Source: Sphingobium sp. D43FB (GTDB lineage: Bacteria > Pseudomonadota > Alphaproteobacteria > Sphingomonadales > Sphingomonadaceae). From it: 58,853 bases of DNA. The stretch is from NCBI RefSeq assembly GCF_002312805.1, contig NZ_NMUA01000027.1, positions 1 to 58,853 on the forward strand. Direction: 5' to 3'. Made by a program: the position numbers and the translations under genes. The notes under the pieces were generated by a model that worked only from the letters and a program-made list of their open reading frames with translations, searched no databases and was not told the origin of the DNA. Numbering within the stretch: the stretch's first letter is position 1; every line of letters starts with the position of its first letter. Shown piece by piece: positions 9,379-17,133 of this stretch.

Positions 9379-10466
9379 CGGGCTGCACCTGCGGCTTGCG
9401 CAGCGATTCTAACCTGCTGACCCTGATGCAACATATGGGCGCCCATCGCGACGAAGCGGTCGCCAGACTTAAGTCCCGATGTCACATTGGCAGTCTCTTC
9501 ACCAAGAGCAGAGACGCGAACCGGCCGCCACGCGACCGTTGGCTTGGTATCCCCGCTGACAATCCAGACGCCTGGACCTCGCCCGGTGTCGTGCAGTGCG
9601 CCAAGCGGCACTTGGGTCGCAACCTCTTCGCTTGGCGTAGCAAGGGTTACAGTGACGGTGGATCCGAGCGGCGCTCGAGCGACCGCGCCTGCAAGGACAT
9701 AGCGGGCTTCGAACGTGCGCGAGGCTGGATTGGCGGAGTCAGCGAGCTGGCGCAGGGTGGCGCTGCCGGTCGCACCGTCATAGGTGCGGGCCCGGGCGGC
9801 AGAGTTCAGTGAGGGCCGCAGGGTCTCGGGCAATTGCACCAGGGCTTCGCGCGGTCCTGACCGTGCTAATCGTATCACGGTCTGTCCGGCCGCAACCACC
9901 TGTCCAGGTTCTGCCAGCGTCTCGACGACTGTGCCGTCGGCATCGGCGAGCAGGACACCATAGTTGGTTTCGTTACGCGCCACATTGGCCTGCGCCTGTG
10001 CTGCGGTGAGCTGAGCGCGCGCCGAATCGGCAGCTGCCTTGGCCTGGTCGTAAGCCGAGGCCGATACGGCGCCCGCGCCCACCAGATCGCGGTAACGCCT
10101 CTCATCGGCTGCAGTCTGCAATGCGCGCGCGCGGGCGGCTTCGACGGTGCCTTGTGACGCGCGGCTCGCGAGCGCGAGGTCGGCAAGGTCGATCCGCATC
10201 AGCGGCTGTCCGCGGCGAACGACCTGTCCGGCGTCAACCAGACGCTCGATCACCTTTCCGCCGACCCGAAAGCCCAGATCGCTCTGCACGCGTGCCGCAA
10301 CGATGCCGGTAAACTCGCGTGTCGCGGCATTGGCCAGGCTTGAGGTGGTTACCCTGACGAGTGGTGGCTGGGTCCGTGGATCGGATTGGGTGCGGTCGCA
10401 CCCGGCCAGTGCGATCGAAAGCAGGATGGGCAGGCCAAGGGCAAAATGACGATAGCGATGGGACAC
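9375..10466 (-). CDS. RND efflux periplasmic adaptor (membrane fusion protein) lipoprotein
   Basis: A 363-residue membrane-fusion protein. GTG at 10466 is taken as start because CGGAGG lies 8 nt upstream; an in-frame TTG two codons earlier sits too close to it. The N-terminus is a lipoprotein signal with lipobox LAGC (mature Cys near residue 23), so it is anchored in the inner membrane. Biotinyl-lipoyl and helical hairpin segments follow (GGKVIERLVDAGQVVRRGQPLMRI near residue 70 and an Ala/Gln-rich coil near 110-165). It overlaps the permease gene by 4 nt, and a TetR gene lies upstream in the same orientation. Confidence 0.93.
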   Translation of the reverse strand: MSHRYRHFALGLPILLSIALAGCDRTQSDPRTQPPLVRVTTSSLANAATREFTGIVAARVQSDLGFRVGGKVIERLVDAGQVVRRGQPLMRIDLADLALASRASQGTVEAARARALQTAADERRYRDLVGAGAVSASAYDQAKAAADSARAQLTAAQAQANVARNETNYGVLLADADGTVVETLAEPGQVVAAGQTVIRLARSGPREALVQLPETLRPSLNSAARARTYDGATGSATLRQLADSANPASRTFEARYVLAGAVARAPLGSTVTVTLATPSEEVATQVPLGALHDTGRGPGVWIVSGDTKPTVAWRPVRVSALGEETANVTSGLKSGDRFVAMGAHMLHQGQQVRIAAQAAGAAR

Positions 10467-10493
10467 GCACAATTCCTCCGAAGTATGGAGGAT

Positions 10494-10530
10494 CGATAAG
10501 TGTCTAGTGACGATATTGTCAATAGGTCAC
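10494..10530 (-). promoter_or_regulatory. Efflux promoter with putative TetR half-sites
   Basis: On the minus strand TTGACA (10517-10522 in plus coordinates) is followed after 17 nt by TTATCG (10494-10499), a plausible promoter for the adaptor-permease operon. Half-sites GTGAC (10507-10511) and GTCAC (10526-10530) bracket the -35 box. A similar TTGACAA followed by GTGAC occurs in the divergent TetR/outer-membrane-factor promoter, suggesting one regulator for both. Inferred from sequence only. Confidence 0.45.
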
Positions 10531-10550
10531 ATAATCTGATCTGGCCGGGT

Positions 10551-11168
10551 TTAGGGTGCCAGGCTACGCAGGATGAGGCCCATAACCTCGCTTTGTGCGT
10601 CGGGAAGCAGGTCCAGATTCCGCTCGAGATGCAGTGGATCGATAAAGGGGGTCATCGCGTAGAATATCGATCGGCAGATTTCGTCAATCGGTGTCTTGCG
10701 TTCGAACTCCCCATTTTCGCGGCCATCCCGGATGATCTCCTCCAGCATCGCTTTGAGGGCATCGGCATAGACTTGCGTCGATGACCAGCGCTCCTTCGCC
10801 GATAGCGCCGCAATCTCAAAGATCTTTCGATCATCGAAAAACAGGGCGACGCTGAGCGCAGTAACGCTTTTGAACATACGACGGAGCCGGTCGGTCGCGC
10901 TGCCGCCTTCATCGATGGCGGCACGCGCCTCGCCGAGGATTTGCACGAGGCGGGCGCTACAGATGGCTTCGCCGATCGCCTGTTTCGATTCAAAGAAGCG
11001 ATAGATATAGGCTTTCGAGAAGCCGATCTCGCGCGCCAGGTCAGAGACCGCGGTTTTGCCATAGCCGTAGCGCGCAAAACATTCATTCGCGGCTTCGACG
11101 ATCTTGTAACGTACGCTGTGTTCGGCCGGCCCGCGGGTCGAGGCCGTTGGAGTGGATGGTTTCATCAT
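10551..11168 (-). CDS. TetR family transcriptional regulator
   Basis: A 205-residue dimeric repressor. The N-terminal helix-turn-helix spans about residues 20-66 (KIVEAANECFARYGYGKT then FSKAYIYRFFESKQ), with a variable ligand-binding C-terminal domain behind it. AAGGAG lies 5 nt before the ATG. It sits between the adaptor-permease genes and the divergent outer-membrane factor, so it most likely represses the whole efflux system and is released by a pump substrate. The inducer is unknown. Confidence 0.92.
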   Translation of the reverse strand: MMKPSTPTASTRGPAEHSVRYKIVEAANECFARYGYGKTAVSDLAREIGFSKAYIYRFFESKQAIGEAICSARLVQILGEARAAIDEGGSATDRLRRMFKSVTALSVALFFDDRKIFEIAALSAKERWSSTQVYADALKAMLEEIIRDGRENGEFERKTPIDEICRSIFYAMTPFIDPLHLERNLDLLPDAQSEVMGLILRSLAP

Positions 11169-11196
11169 GCTCGCTCCTTAAACGCTCCAGCCAGCA

Positions 11197-11230
11197 TTGA
11201 CAAATAGTGACCATAAGGAACATTAGTCAT
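11197..11230 (+). promoter_or_regulatory. Divergent promoter of the outer-membrane factor with putative TetR half-sites
   Basis: TTGACA (11197-11202) is a good -35 box. GTGAC (11207-11211) lies in the spacer, and AGTCAT at 11225-11230 resembles an inverted half-site. The arrangement parallels the adaptor promoter at 10494-10530. The -10 box is weak, so the exact start is uncertain. Confidence 0.4.
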
Positions 11231-11260
11231 ATATTGAACTCAATCTCTCGAGGCTTGAAC

Positions 11261-12712
11261 ATGCGACACCGTCGATCCGCATTCCTGTTGTCAGCTACGG
11301 CCGCGCTTCTGGGCGGCTGTGCTGTCGGGCCTCGCTACGTCGCGCCGGTTTCCTCGGCGCCGACTGCTTTTGTCGGCGCTCCCGCCGTCGATACGCGAAC
11401 TGCGGCAACGCAGATGGCGGACCTGGTCAATTGGTGGCGGGCGTTCGAAGACCCGCTGCTGACCAGTCTCGTCGAGCGCGCGCTCGCCCAGAATCTGGAT
11501 CTGCAGCGGGCGAGCGCGCGCGTCGTTCAGGCGCGCGCCGCGCTGAAGAATGCCAACGCCGCGCTCCTGCCATCCGGGCAGATGAGCGGTCAGGGTGGCG
11601 AAACCTATCAGTCGCTGGAAACTCCGATCGGACAGATTGGCAGCGCATTCCCGCAATTCGAGCGTTCAACCGAAACCTATGAGCTTAATCTTGGCGCCAG
11701 TTGGGAAATTGACCTGTTCGGTGGCCGTGACGCCGCTCGCGACGCGGCCCGCGCGGATTGGCAGGCATCGGCGGCGGCAGCAGTCGCCGCACGCCTTGCA
11801 GTGGCTGCGCAGACTGCGGATACCTATATCGCCATCCGGACCTTGCAGGCGCGCCTCGACGTGGCGCGCGCGCAAACCGACACCCAGCAGAAACTCGTCG
11901 ATCTGATCACCCTTCAATATCGCAAAGGCGTCGCGGCCGAGCTACAGGTTCGCCAGGCCGAAGGCGCGCTGGCGCAGGTGCGCGCCTCGATCCCGGCTTT
12001 ACAGAACGAACTCGACATGGCGATGAATGCTCTCGATGTGCTGATGGGCGTTCAGCCCGGCACAACGCGATCTGAACTGGCGACGCTCTCCCCGATACCG
12101 CTGCCCCCTGCTGTTTCGACAGCAGGTGGGCCGGCAGCGCTTTTGCGGCGTCGGCCCGATATCATTGCGGCGGAACGGACGCTTGCCGCTTCCAACGCAC
12201 GCATCGGAGTCGCCGTCTCTGAATATTATCCCAAAATCTCGCTAAGCGGTCTGCTTGGCACGGCGACGACGGCGGCAGGTGGTCTGTTCACTGGCAATGC
12301 GACGCAAGCCAACGGCGTGTTGGGCATGCGCTGGCGCCTGTTCGATTTTGGTCGTGTCGATGCGGAGATCAGGGCCGCCAAGGGCCGTAATGCCGAGGCG
12401 CTGGCTGCGTATCGCCTGACCGTCCTGCGTGCGTCGCAGGATGTCGAGGATGCCTTCTCGACCTTGGTCCAGCAGGAGGCGCGGGCGGCAGCTTTGTCAC
12501 AAGGTGAAATAGCATTGACGCGCGCGCGGACCTCCTCTCTTGCTGCTTACAAGGGTGGGGCGGTCAGCTTGATCGAAGTTCTCGATGCCGACCGACGGCT
12601 CCTCGAAACGCGAGATGGCGCGATCCAGGCTCGCGCTGCAGCCAGTCGCGGCGCGGTCGCCTCGTTCCGCGCGCTGGGTGGCGGCTGGGATGCGGTTCCG
12701 GCGACGAACTGA
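11261..12712 (+). CDS. NodT/OprM-type outer membrane efflux lipoprotein
   Basis: TolC-like outer-membrane channel of 483 residues. The ATG at 11261 is preferred because it follows a GAGG site at 7 nt and begins a lipoprotein signal (MRHRRSAFLLSATAALLGGC; mature Cys at residue 20). The upstream 18-codon extension contains no signal. Two OEP repeats are visible, each with the hallmark of a long coiled helical hairpin: LVERALAQNLDLQRASARV and, later, RRRPDIIAAERTLAASNARIGVA. Divergent from TetR, it completes the tripartite pump with the adaptor and permease. Confidence 0.93.
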   Translation: MRHRRSAFLLSATAALLGGCAVGPRYVAPVSSAPTAFVGAPAVDTRTAATQMADLVNWWRAFEDPLLTSLVERALAQNLDLQRASARVVQARAALKNANAALLPSGQMSGQGGETYQSLETPIGQIGSAFPQFERSTETYELNLGASWEIDLFGGRDAARDAARADWQASAAAAVAARLAVAAQTADTYIAIRTLQARLDVARAQTDTQQKLVDLITLQYRKGVAAELQVRQAEGALAQVRASIPALQNELDMAMNALDVLMGVQPGTTRSELATLSPIPLPPAVSTAGGPAALLRRRPDIIAAERTLAASNARIGVAVSEYYPKISLSGLLGTATTAAGGLFTGNATQANGVLGMRWRLFDFGRVDAEIRAAKGRNAEALAAYRLTVLRASQDVEDAFSTLVQQEARAAALSQGEIALTRARTSSLAAYKGGAVSLIEVLDADRRLLETRDGAIQARAAASRGAVASFRALGGGWDAVPATN

Positions 12713-12867
12713 AAGACTGGTAAGATGATGCGATACTGGGGGATGCACTGTTGCAATATATCATGGTCCCCCGCTCGCCAAAGCCAGGGACGTGATCAAA
12801 CATGGGTCACTTCTCAGTGGAAATTACTGGCCTCCCCGGGTCACTTGTCAGCGCAAGTCAATAGTTA

Positions 12868-12894
12868 GGCCCTTCTCTCAAGAAATGAAGGGCC
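12868..12894 (-). terminator. Terminator-like hairpin after the HU gene
   Basis: GGCCCTTC (12868-12875) and GAAGGGCC (12887-12894) form an 8-bp perfect stem with an 11-nt loop directly downstream of the HU stop codon on the minus strand. Only a short T-rich stretch follows, so efficiency is uncertain. Confidence 0.5.
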
Positions 12895-12903
12895 CATAGC
12901 GGA

Positions 12904-13179
12904 TCAACCGTTCAGCTTCTCTTTGAGTGCCTTGGCTGGCGTGAAGCCGAGCTTCTTCGACGCAGCAATACTGATCGTTTCGCCGGTTGCTGGGTTGCGG
13001 CCATCGCGCGCAGCACTGTGCTTGACCTTGAACTTGCCAAAGCCTGGAACCGAGACCTCCGCATCCTTACCGGCCGCATCCGCAATTTTTGCGAACAGCC
13101 CGTCGATGACCTTCTTCACATCGGACTTGGCAAGCCCTTCATCGGTAGCGATCGAAGCGATGATATCGGTCACGGTCAT
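12904..13179 (-). CDS. HU family DNA-binding protein
   Basis: A 91-residue nucleoid protein that bends DNA as a dimer. The sequence shows the HU fold: N-terminal helices, the GFGKF turn near residues 46-50 and the beta-arm RDGRNPATGET near residues 59-69, ending KLGFTPAKALKE. It stands alone between the outer-membrane factor and the lasso exporter. As the locus lies on a putative mobile element it may be an element-encoded HU paralogue rather than the chromosomal one; that is inference. Confidence 0.93.
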   Translation of the reverse strand: MTVTDIIASIATDEGLAKSDVKKVIDGLFAKIADAAGKDAEVSVPGFGKFKVKHSAARDGRNPATGETISIAASKKLGFTPAKALKEKLNG

Positions 13180-13484
13180 AGGTCATAGTCCAGCTGTGAT
13201 AAGGAGGGGCTTGAATGCCCAATCCGTCGGCTTCTGTCGAGAGGGAGAGCGAAGGGAGAATTTACGACAAACAAGCTTTCGCGCTGCCGAGCGTCGACGG
13301 AAATATGTTTCACCGAGCATGATCCGTCCGCAATCCCGGGTCGGAAGATGATCGTGCGGAACGAATGCGTGGCTTTGTCCGATTTTCGGACTTGTTCCGA
13401 TGGCTTCGCGCGCCAGAGGCTGCGATCCGTGAGGCAGGCCAAGCGACCCTTTGCCGGGAGGCTGTATATCTCACGGAGGAAGCA
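13180..13484. promoter_or_regulatory. Divergent region upstream of the ABC exporter with palindromic motif
   Basis: About 305 nt between HU and the ABC transporter. At 13375-13390 it holds TTGTCCGATTTTCGGA, whose core GTCCGATTTTCGGAC is a perfect palindrome with a 3-nt centre. The same 16-mer with one change lies upstream of the lasso precursor gene (24380-24395, minus strand), at a similar distance from the start codon (79 and 94 nt). GGAAC occurs just upstream of it in both places. This is a candidate shared operator or ECF-type promoter element. Confidence 0.5.
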
Positions 13485-15215
13485 ATGTCCGCGCTGGCCC
13501 TCATGTTTCGCCTCACGCGAATGATGGTCGACAAGCGCTTGGGCGTCCGTGACGCAGTGTTTATCGGAATGGCAGGGGAGGGGATCGGTATTCTGCTCCT
13601 GGTTGCTGGACCTCTACTGCTCAAGCATCTCGTCGATCGCCTCTCCCAGCCATTGCCACTGTCAGCGCCGCTGGTTGTCGCCGTGATCCTCTTTGCACTT
13701 GCGGCCGCTGCCGCCGGCTTGGTCGCTGCTTTGCGTCATCACAGCACGACCCGCATCGTCGAGGCGATTGCCGGCGACCTGGCGCTGCAGCTTCTTGCCT
13801 CTCGCCTTCCCATCATGGCGAGGCACCCTGACGCCACGGGGGGGAGGATGCTCGGGCAGATCGAACGACTGCCGTTCAGCCTCCATCTCTTGATCGACGG
13901 CCTGTTATGGCAGGCCGTTCCCCTCATGGTTCAGATGGCGGTGGCCTTCTGCGTGATCCTGGCGGTCGTTCCCTGGATCTATGCGGTACTGATCGGCCTC
14001 CTACTCGCAGGCTATTGCTTCATCACCATGGTGGGGGCCGAGCGCTACCAGCATCAGGCTGTGACAGCGAATGAGCGGTCTGCAAGCCTGACGGCATGTG
14101 TCGCCGATCTTCTGCGCAATGCTCCGCGCGTCATATTCAATGGCAATATGGACGCCGAGCTTGCGCGCGCAGCCCTGGTCGCCGGCGAGCGAGCAAAGGA
14201 GGCTGGCCGCGGTACCCGGTCCCTTGTCTCGATGGCGGCCGTGCAATGCAGCGCAGTGACGCTGGGCCTCGTCCTTCTTCTTGGTCTCGCAGTCCGTGAC
14301 GTGCTGGCTTTCCGGCTGACAGTAGGGGACCTCATTTTGTTGCAGGCTTATGTGTTACGCCTTGTCCTGCCGCTTGGCGGCTTTGGCTTCCTGCTGAGGC
14401 AGGCGGGACGGGCCGTCGCGCAGATCCGCGAAACATTGGCCTTGATCGATGATCATGCGCGATCGCCTTCATGTCCAGGCCCACTGCCCGATGGTCCCGC
14501 GCGGGTCCAGCTCGGCGGCATTAGCTTTGCTTTTGACGGTATCAGGCACGTTGTTCGTGATGTAAGCGCCACTATCGAAGCTGGAAGCCTTACTGTCCTG
14601 GTTGGCGCTAACGGTTCGGGCAAATCGACTCTTGCTCGTCTCATCGCTGGATTGCTGGATCCTTTGGCAGGCAGTGTGGATGTCAACGGCATCATCCTTG
14701 CAGATGTGCCGCGCGAGCACCGGCACCGGCATATCCTCTATGTCCCGCAGCATGTTGGGCTGTTTGCGCGTTCGCTTGGCGAAAATGGCCTCTATCCTCC
14801 GGCAGCATCAGAAGCACAGTGCCTGCAGCGACGGCTACAGGCACTGTGCTTCTACCCCGATGACCGTATACCCGAACTCGACATGCCGGTCGGAGAGGGC
14901 GGTCACGGACTGTCTGGTGGCCAGATCCAAAAGCTCGAACTCGCGCGGCTGGCGAGCGCAGCGGTGCCGGTGCTCATCCTCGACGAGGCGACCTCAGCGC
15001 TCGATCCGCAGAGCGAGACTGCTGCGATCGAGACATTGCGGCGCAAGCGTGCCCAAAGCACGATCATTTTTGTGACCCATCGTCGACATATTGCCCGCAT
15101 GGCCGACCACGTTCTCTTCCTCGTTGATGGCGCGCTACGATGTGCAGGAACAGATGAGGCCTTGGCGCAGCGAGCCGATTATCGGAATTTCTGGCATCGA
15201 GCCAAAGGCGCCTGA
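13485..15215 (+). CDS. ABC transporter, fused membrane and ATPase domains (probable lasso-peptide exporter)
   Basis: A 576-residue half-transporter expected to dimerise. The ATG at 13485 follows CGGAGG at 5 nt; an in-frame extension of 40 codons would run through the regulatory palindrome and is not used. Six membrane segments occupy about residues 20-310. The ATPase domain has Walker A GANGSGKST, signature LSGGQ, Walker B VLILDEATSALD and an H-loop in FVTHRRH. It lies in the same orientation as, and 238 nt before, the sigma/FecR/receptor genes of the lasso locus, and shares a promoter motif with the precursor gene. A lasso-D role (export and immunity) is inferred; another substrate is possible. 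Confidence 0.85.
   Translation: MSALALMFRLTRMMVDKRLGVRDAVFIGMAGEGIGILLLVAGPLLLKHLVDRLSQPLPLSAPLVVAVILFALAAAAAGLVAALRHHSTTRIVEAIAGDLALQLLASRLPIMARHPDATGGRMLGQIERLPFSLHLLIDGLLWQAVPLMVQMAVAFCVILAVVPWIYAVLIGLLLAGYCFITMVGAERYQHQAVTANERSASLTACVADLLRNAPRVIFNGNMDAELARAALVAGERAKEAGRGTRSLVSMAAVQCSAVTLGLVLLLGLAVRDVLAFRLTVGDLILLQAYVLRLVLPLGGFGFLLRQAGRAVAQIRETLALIDDHARSPSCPGPLPDGPARVQLGGISFAFDGIRHVVRDVSATIEAGSLTVLVGANGSGKSTLARLIAGLLDPLAGSVDVNGIILADVPREHRHRHILYVPQHVGLFARSLGENGLYPPAASEAQCLQRRLQALCFYPDDRIPELDMPVGEGGHGLSGGQIQKLELARLASAAVPVLILDEATSALDPQSETAAIETLRRKRAQSTIIFVTHRRHIARMADHVLFLVDGALRCAGTDEALAQRADYRNFWHRAKGA
14810..14853. repeat. 16-bp perfect inverted repeat inside the ABC transporter gene
   Basis: AGAAGCACAGTGCCTG (14810-14825) and CAGGCACTGTGCTTCT (14838-14853) flank a 12-nt loop. 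The stem lies inside the ATPase-domain coding sequence, just before the signature motif, and would form a stable hairpin in mRNA or single-stranded DNA. Confidence 0.85.
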
Positions 15216-15453
15216 ACTCTCTTCGGGGATGATTGACAGGGGAATGCGAAAAGGCAAAGAATTAGGCCATGCACCATGGCTGTCCATCGGACGGCCCGCT
15301 TGCTCCGCGAGACGGCTTCGTCTCCAGGCACGGCACCGATCAATGCAATGGAACCGGCACATCCCGGATTCCACATTTGTGTCCGGGCCTATTTTCGTAT
15401 GTCGTTTTCACAGCATCGCCGCGCAGTCTGCCGCGCGCCTGACAGTTCACCAT

Positions 15454-16002
15454 ATGCCACGCAGTGATGGCGGGAAGGCCAGCGCCGAGGGAGCGCAGCA
15501 AACACGCAGACGCATTCTCGAGCGGCTTTTCCGGTCCGAGGCGCCTGGTCTTGCGCGTTTCGTTCGAAGTCGGATCGGGCGGACCGAAGATGTCCACGAC
15601 CTTGTACAGGAGGCCTTCGTCAGTCTGGCTGCCGCGCGCCCGCAGATCCTGCTTGAGCGGCCGGAAGCCTATCTGCAACGGGTCACACGCAATCTCGTGT
15701 TCGAGCGTTTCCGCCGCGGCGCCCGGCCAGGACAACTGGTGCAAGCAGATCTGGACGAGGCGCTAGGCGTGGCCGTTCCCCCCGAACAGGAATGGGCTCT
15801 GGAGGCCGATGACGCGACCAGTCGTTATGTAGCCGTGCTTGATACGCTTGGCCCCCAAACCCGCGAGATATTCCTCCTCCACAGGGTGGACGGATTGACC
15901 TACGGCGAAATTGCCGACCGGGTGAACCTCTCGATCAAGTCGGTTGAATATCATATGGGTCGCGCCCTGGCGCGGCTCCATCAGGCATTTTACGGGTCAT
16001 GA
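15454..16002 (+). CDS. ECF (FecI-like) RNA polymerase sigma factor
   Basis: A 182-residue extracytoplasmic-function sigma factor. Start ATG at 15454 gives the normal length; the frame is open further upstream through non-homologous sequence overlapping the ABC gene end. Region 2 spans about residues 25-85 (VHDLVQEAFVSLAAARP) and region 4 about 130-178 (LDTLGPQTREIFLLHRVDGLTYGEIADRV). It overlaps the FecR gene by 4 nt. With FecR and the TonB receptor it forms a surface-signalling cascade typical of lasso-peptide uptake loci in sphingomonads and caulobacters. Confidence 0.92.
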   Translation: MPRSDGGKASAEGAQQTRRRILERLFRSEAPGLARFVRSRIGRTEDVHDLVQEAFVSLAAARPQILLERPEAYLQRVTRNLVFERFRRGARPGQLVQADLDEALGVAVPPEQEWALEADDATSRYVAVLDTLGPQTREIFLLHRVDGLTYGEIADRVNLSIKSVEYHMGRALARLHQAFYGS

Positions 16003-17039
16003 GCGAACAGTCTACAGAGCAGCCGGGAGATCCGGCACCCAACCCATTGCTTGAAGAGGCGATCAGCTGGTGTCTGCGCATGCAAAGCAAGGATGCCGAC
16101 GAGCACAGGGCCGCGTTCGAAGCCTGGCTCTCCCTCGGGGGCGTCCACCGGCAGGTCTATAGCGAGGTGAGCGAACTCCATGGTTTTGGCGAGAAGCTGC
16201 GCGGGGTCGATCTTGACCGGACCGCTGACCAAACGCAGGAACCCAGGCATGCATTTCACGCGTCCCGATGGAAGGGGCCTGCTCTGACGGCGGCACTCGC
16301 CATCTTCATGGGCATTGGTGTTTTCTACTTTGAGGGAAAGCGGGAGGCAGCTCCAGACCGACTGGCAAGACGTGCGCTTGGCGCGCCAGGGCAACTGCAG
16401 ACAGCGCTGGGCGAGATTCGAACGATCCGGCTCGATGACGGGTCGATGGTGACGCTTGACACGGACAGCCTGGTCACCTTCGAGCCGGGGCGCTCGAACA
16501 GGCGGCTGCGCCTCGAGCGCGGCCGTATCCGCCTGGCCGTTGCAACAGCTTCCAGACCGTTCGTGGTCGCAGCTGGCGCGGGGACGATCACCACGCTTGG
16601 CTCCTTGGTCGACATTGGCTTGTCGCGCTATCAGGAGGTTGACATGTCATTCTTGCGGGGCACGGCTGAGCTTCGGACCGCAGGCAAATGGTCGGCTTTG
16701 AGACCCTCTAATGCTACCCGGGTCGCCAAAGGCTATCGCGCTAGCTACGGCCCGGATGGGCGAACGGCTATTGCGAAGATGGCGAGTGACGAGCTTGCGG
16801 CCACCAACTGGCCAAGCGGGCTCATGTCTTTTGACGGCGTGCCGCTGGCGCAGGTGTTGGGCCATGCCAACCGCTATGGCGTGGTGAAGATCATCCTCGC
16901 CGATCCCGCGCTTGGCCAGCGGCGTTTCTACGGCACGGTGCGCCTCAACGACACCCGTCGGCTCGCGGCCGTCATTTCGCACGCCTTATCCCTGCAGCTG
17001 CTCGAAGAGGGCGGGACGATCCGTTTGTCCCCGACATAA
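15999..17039 (+). CDS. FecR-type anti-sigma factor
   Basis: A 346-residue inner-membrane signal relay. The N-terminal cytoplasmic segment (EEAISWCLRMQSKDADEHRAAFEAWL) is the sigma-binding FecR N domain. One membrane helix follows near residues 90-112 (AALAIFMGIGVFYFEG), then a periplasmic FecR domain (LDDGSMVTLDTDS, LERGRIRLAVATASRPFVV). It should hold the adjacent sigma factor inactive until the TonB receptor signals. Translationally coupled to the sigma gene (ATGA overlap). Confidence 0.93.
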   Translation: MSEQSTEQPGDPAPNPLLEEAISWCLRMQSKDADEHRAAFEAWLSLGGVHRQVYSEVSELHGFGEKLRGVDLDRTADQTQEPRHAFHASRWKGPALTAALAIFMGIGVFYFEGKREAAPDRLARRALGAPGQLQTALGEIRTIRLDDGSMVTLDTDSLVTFEPGRSNRRLRLERGRIRLAVATASRPFVVAAGAGTITTLGSLVDIGLSRYQEVDMSFLRGTAELRTAGKWSALRPSNATRVAKGYRASYGPDGRTAIAKMASDELAATNWPSGLMSFDGVPLAQVLGHANRYGVVKIILADPALGQRRFYGTVRLNDTRRLAAVISHALSLQLLEEGGTIRLSPT

Positions 17040-17133
17040 AAATCTTTCGTCCGGTTTAGGGTAGGGCCGGACTTTCACAATGTCCCCGTCAGAGCCCGCC
17101 AACACCGGGCCTGCCACAACTGGGGGACATTCC

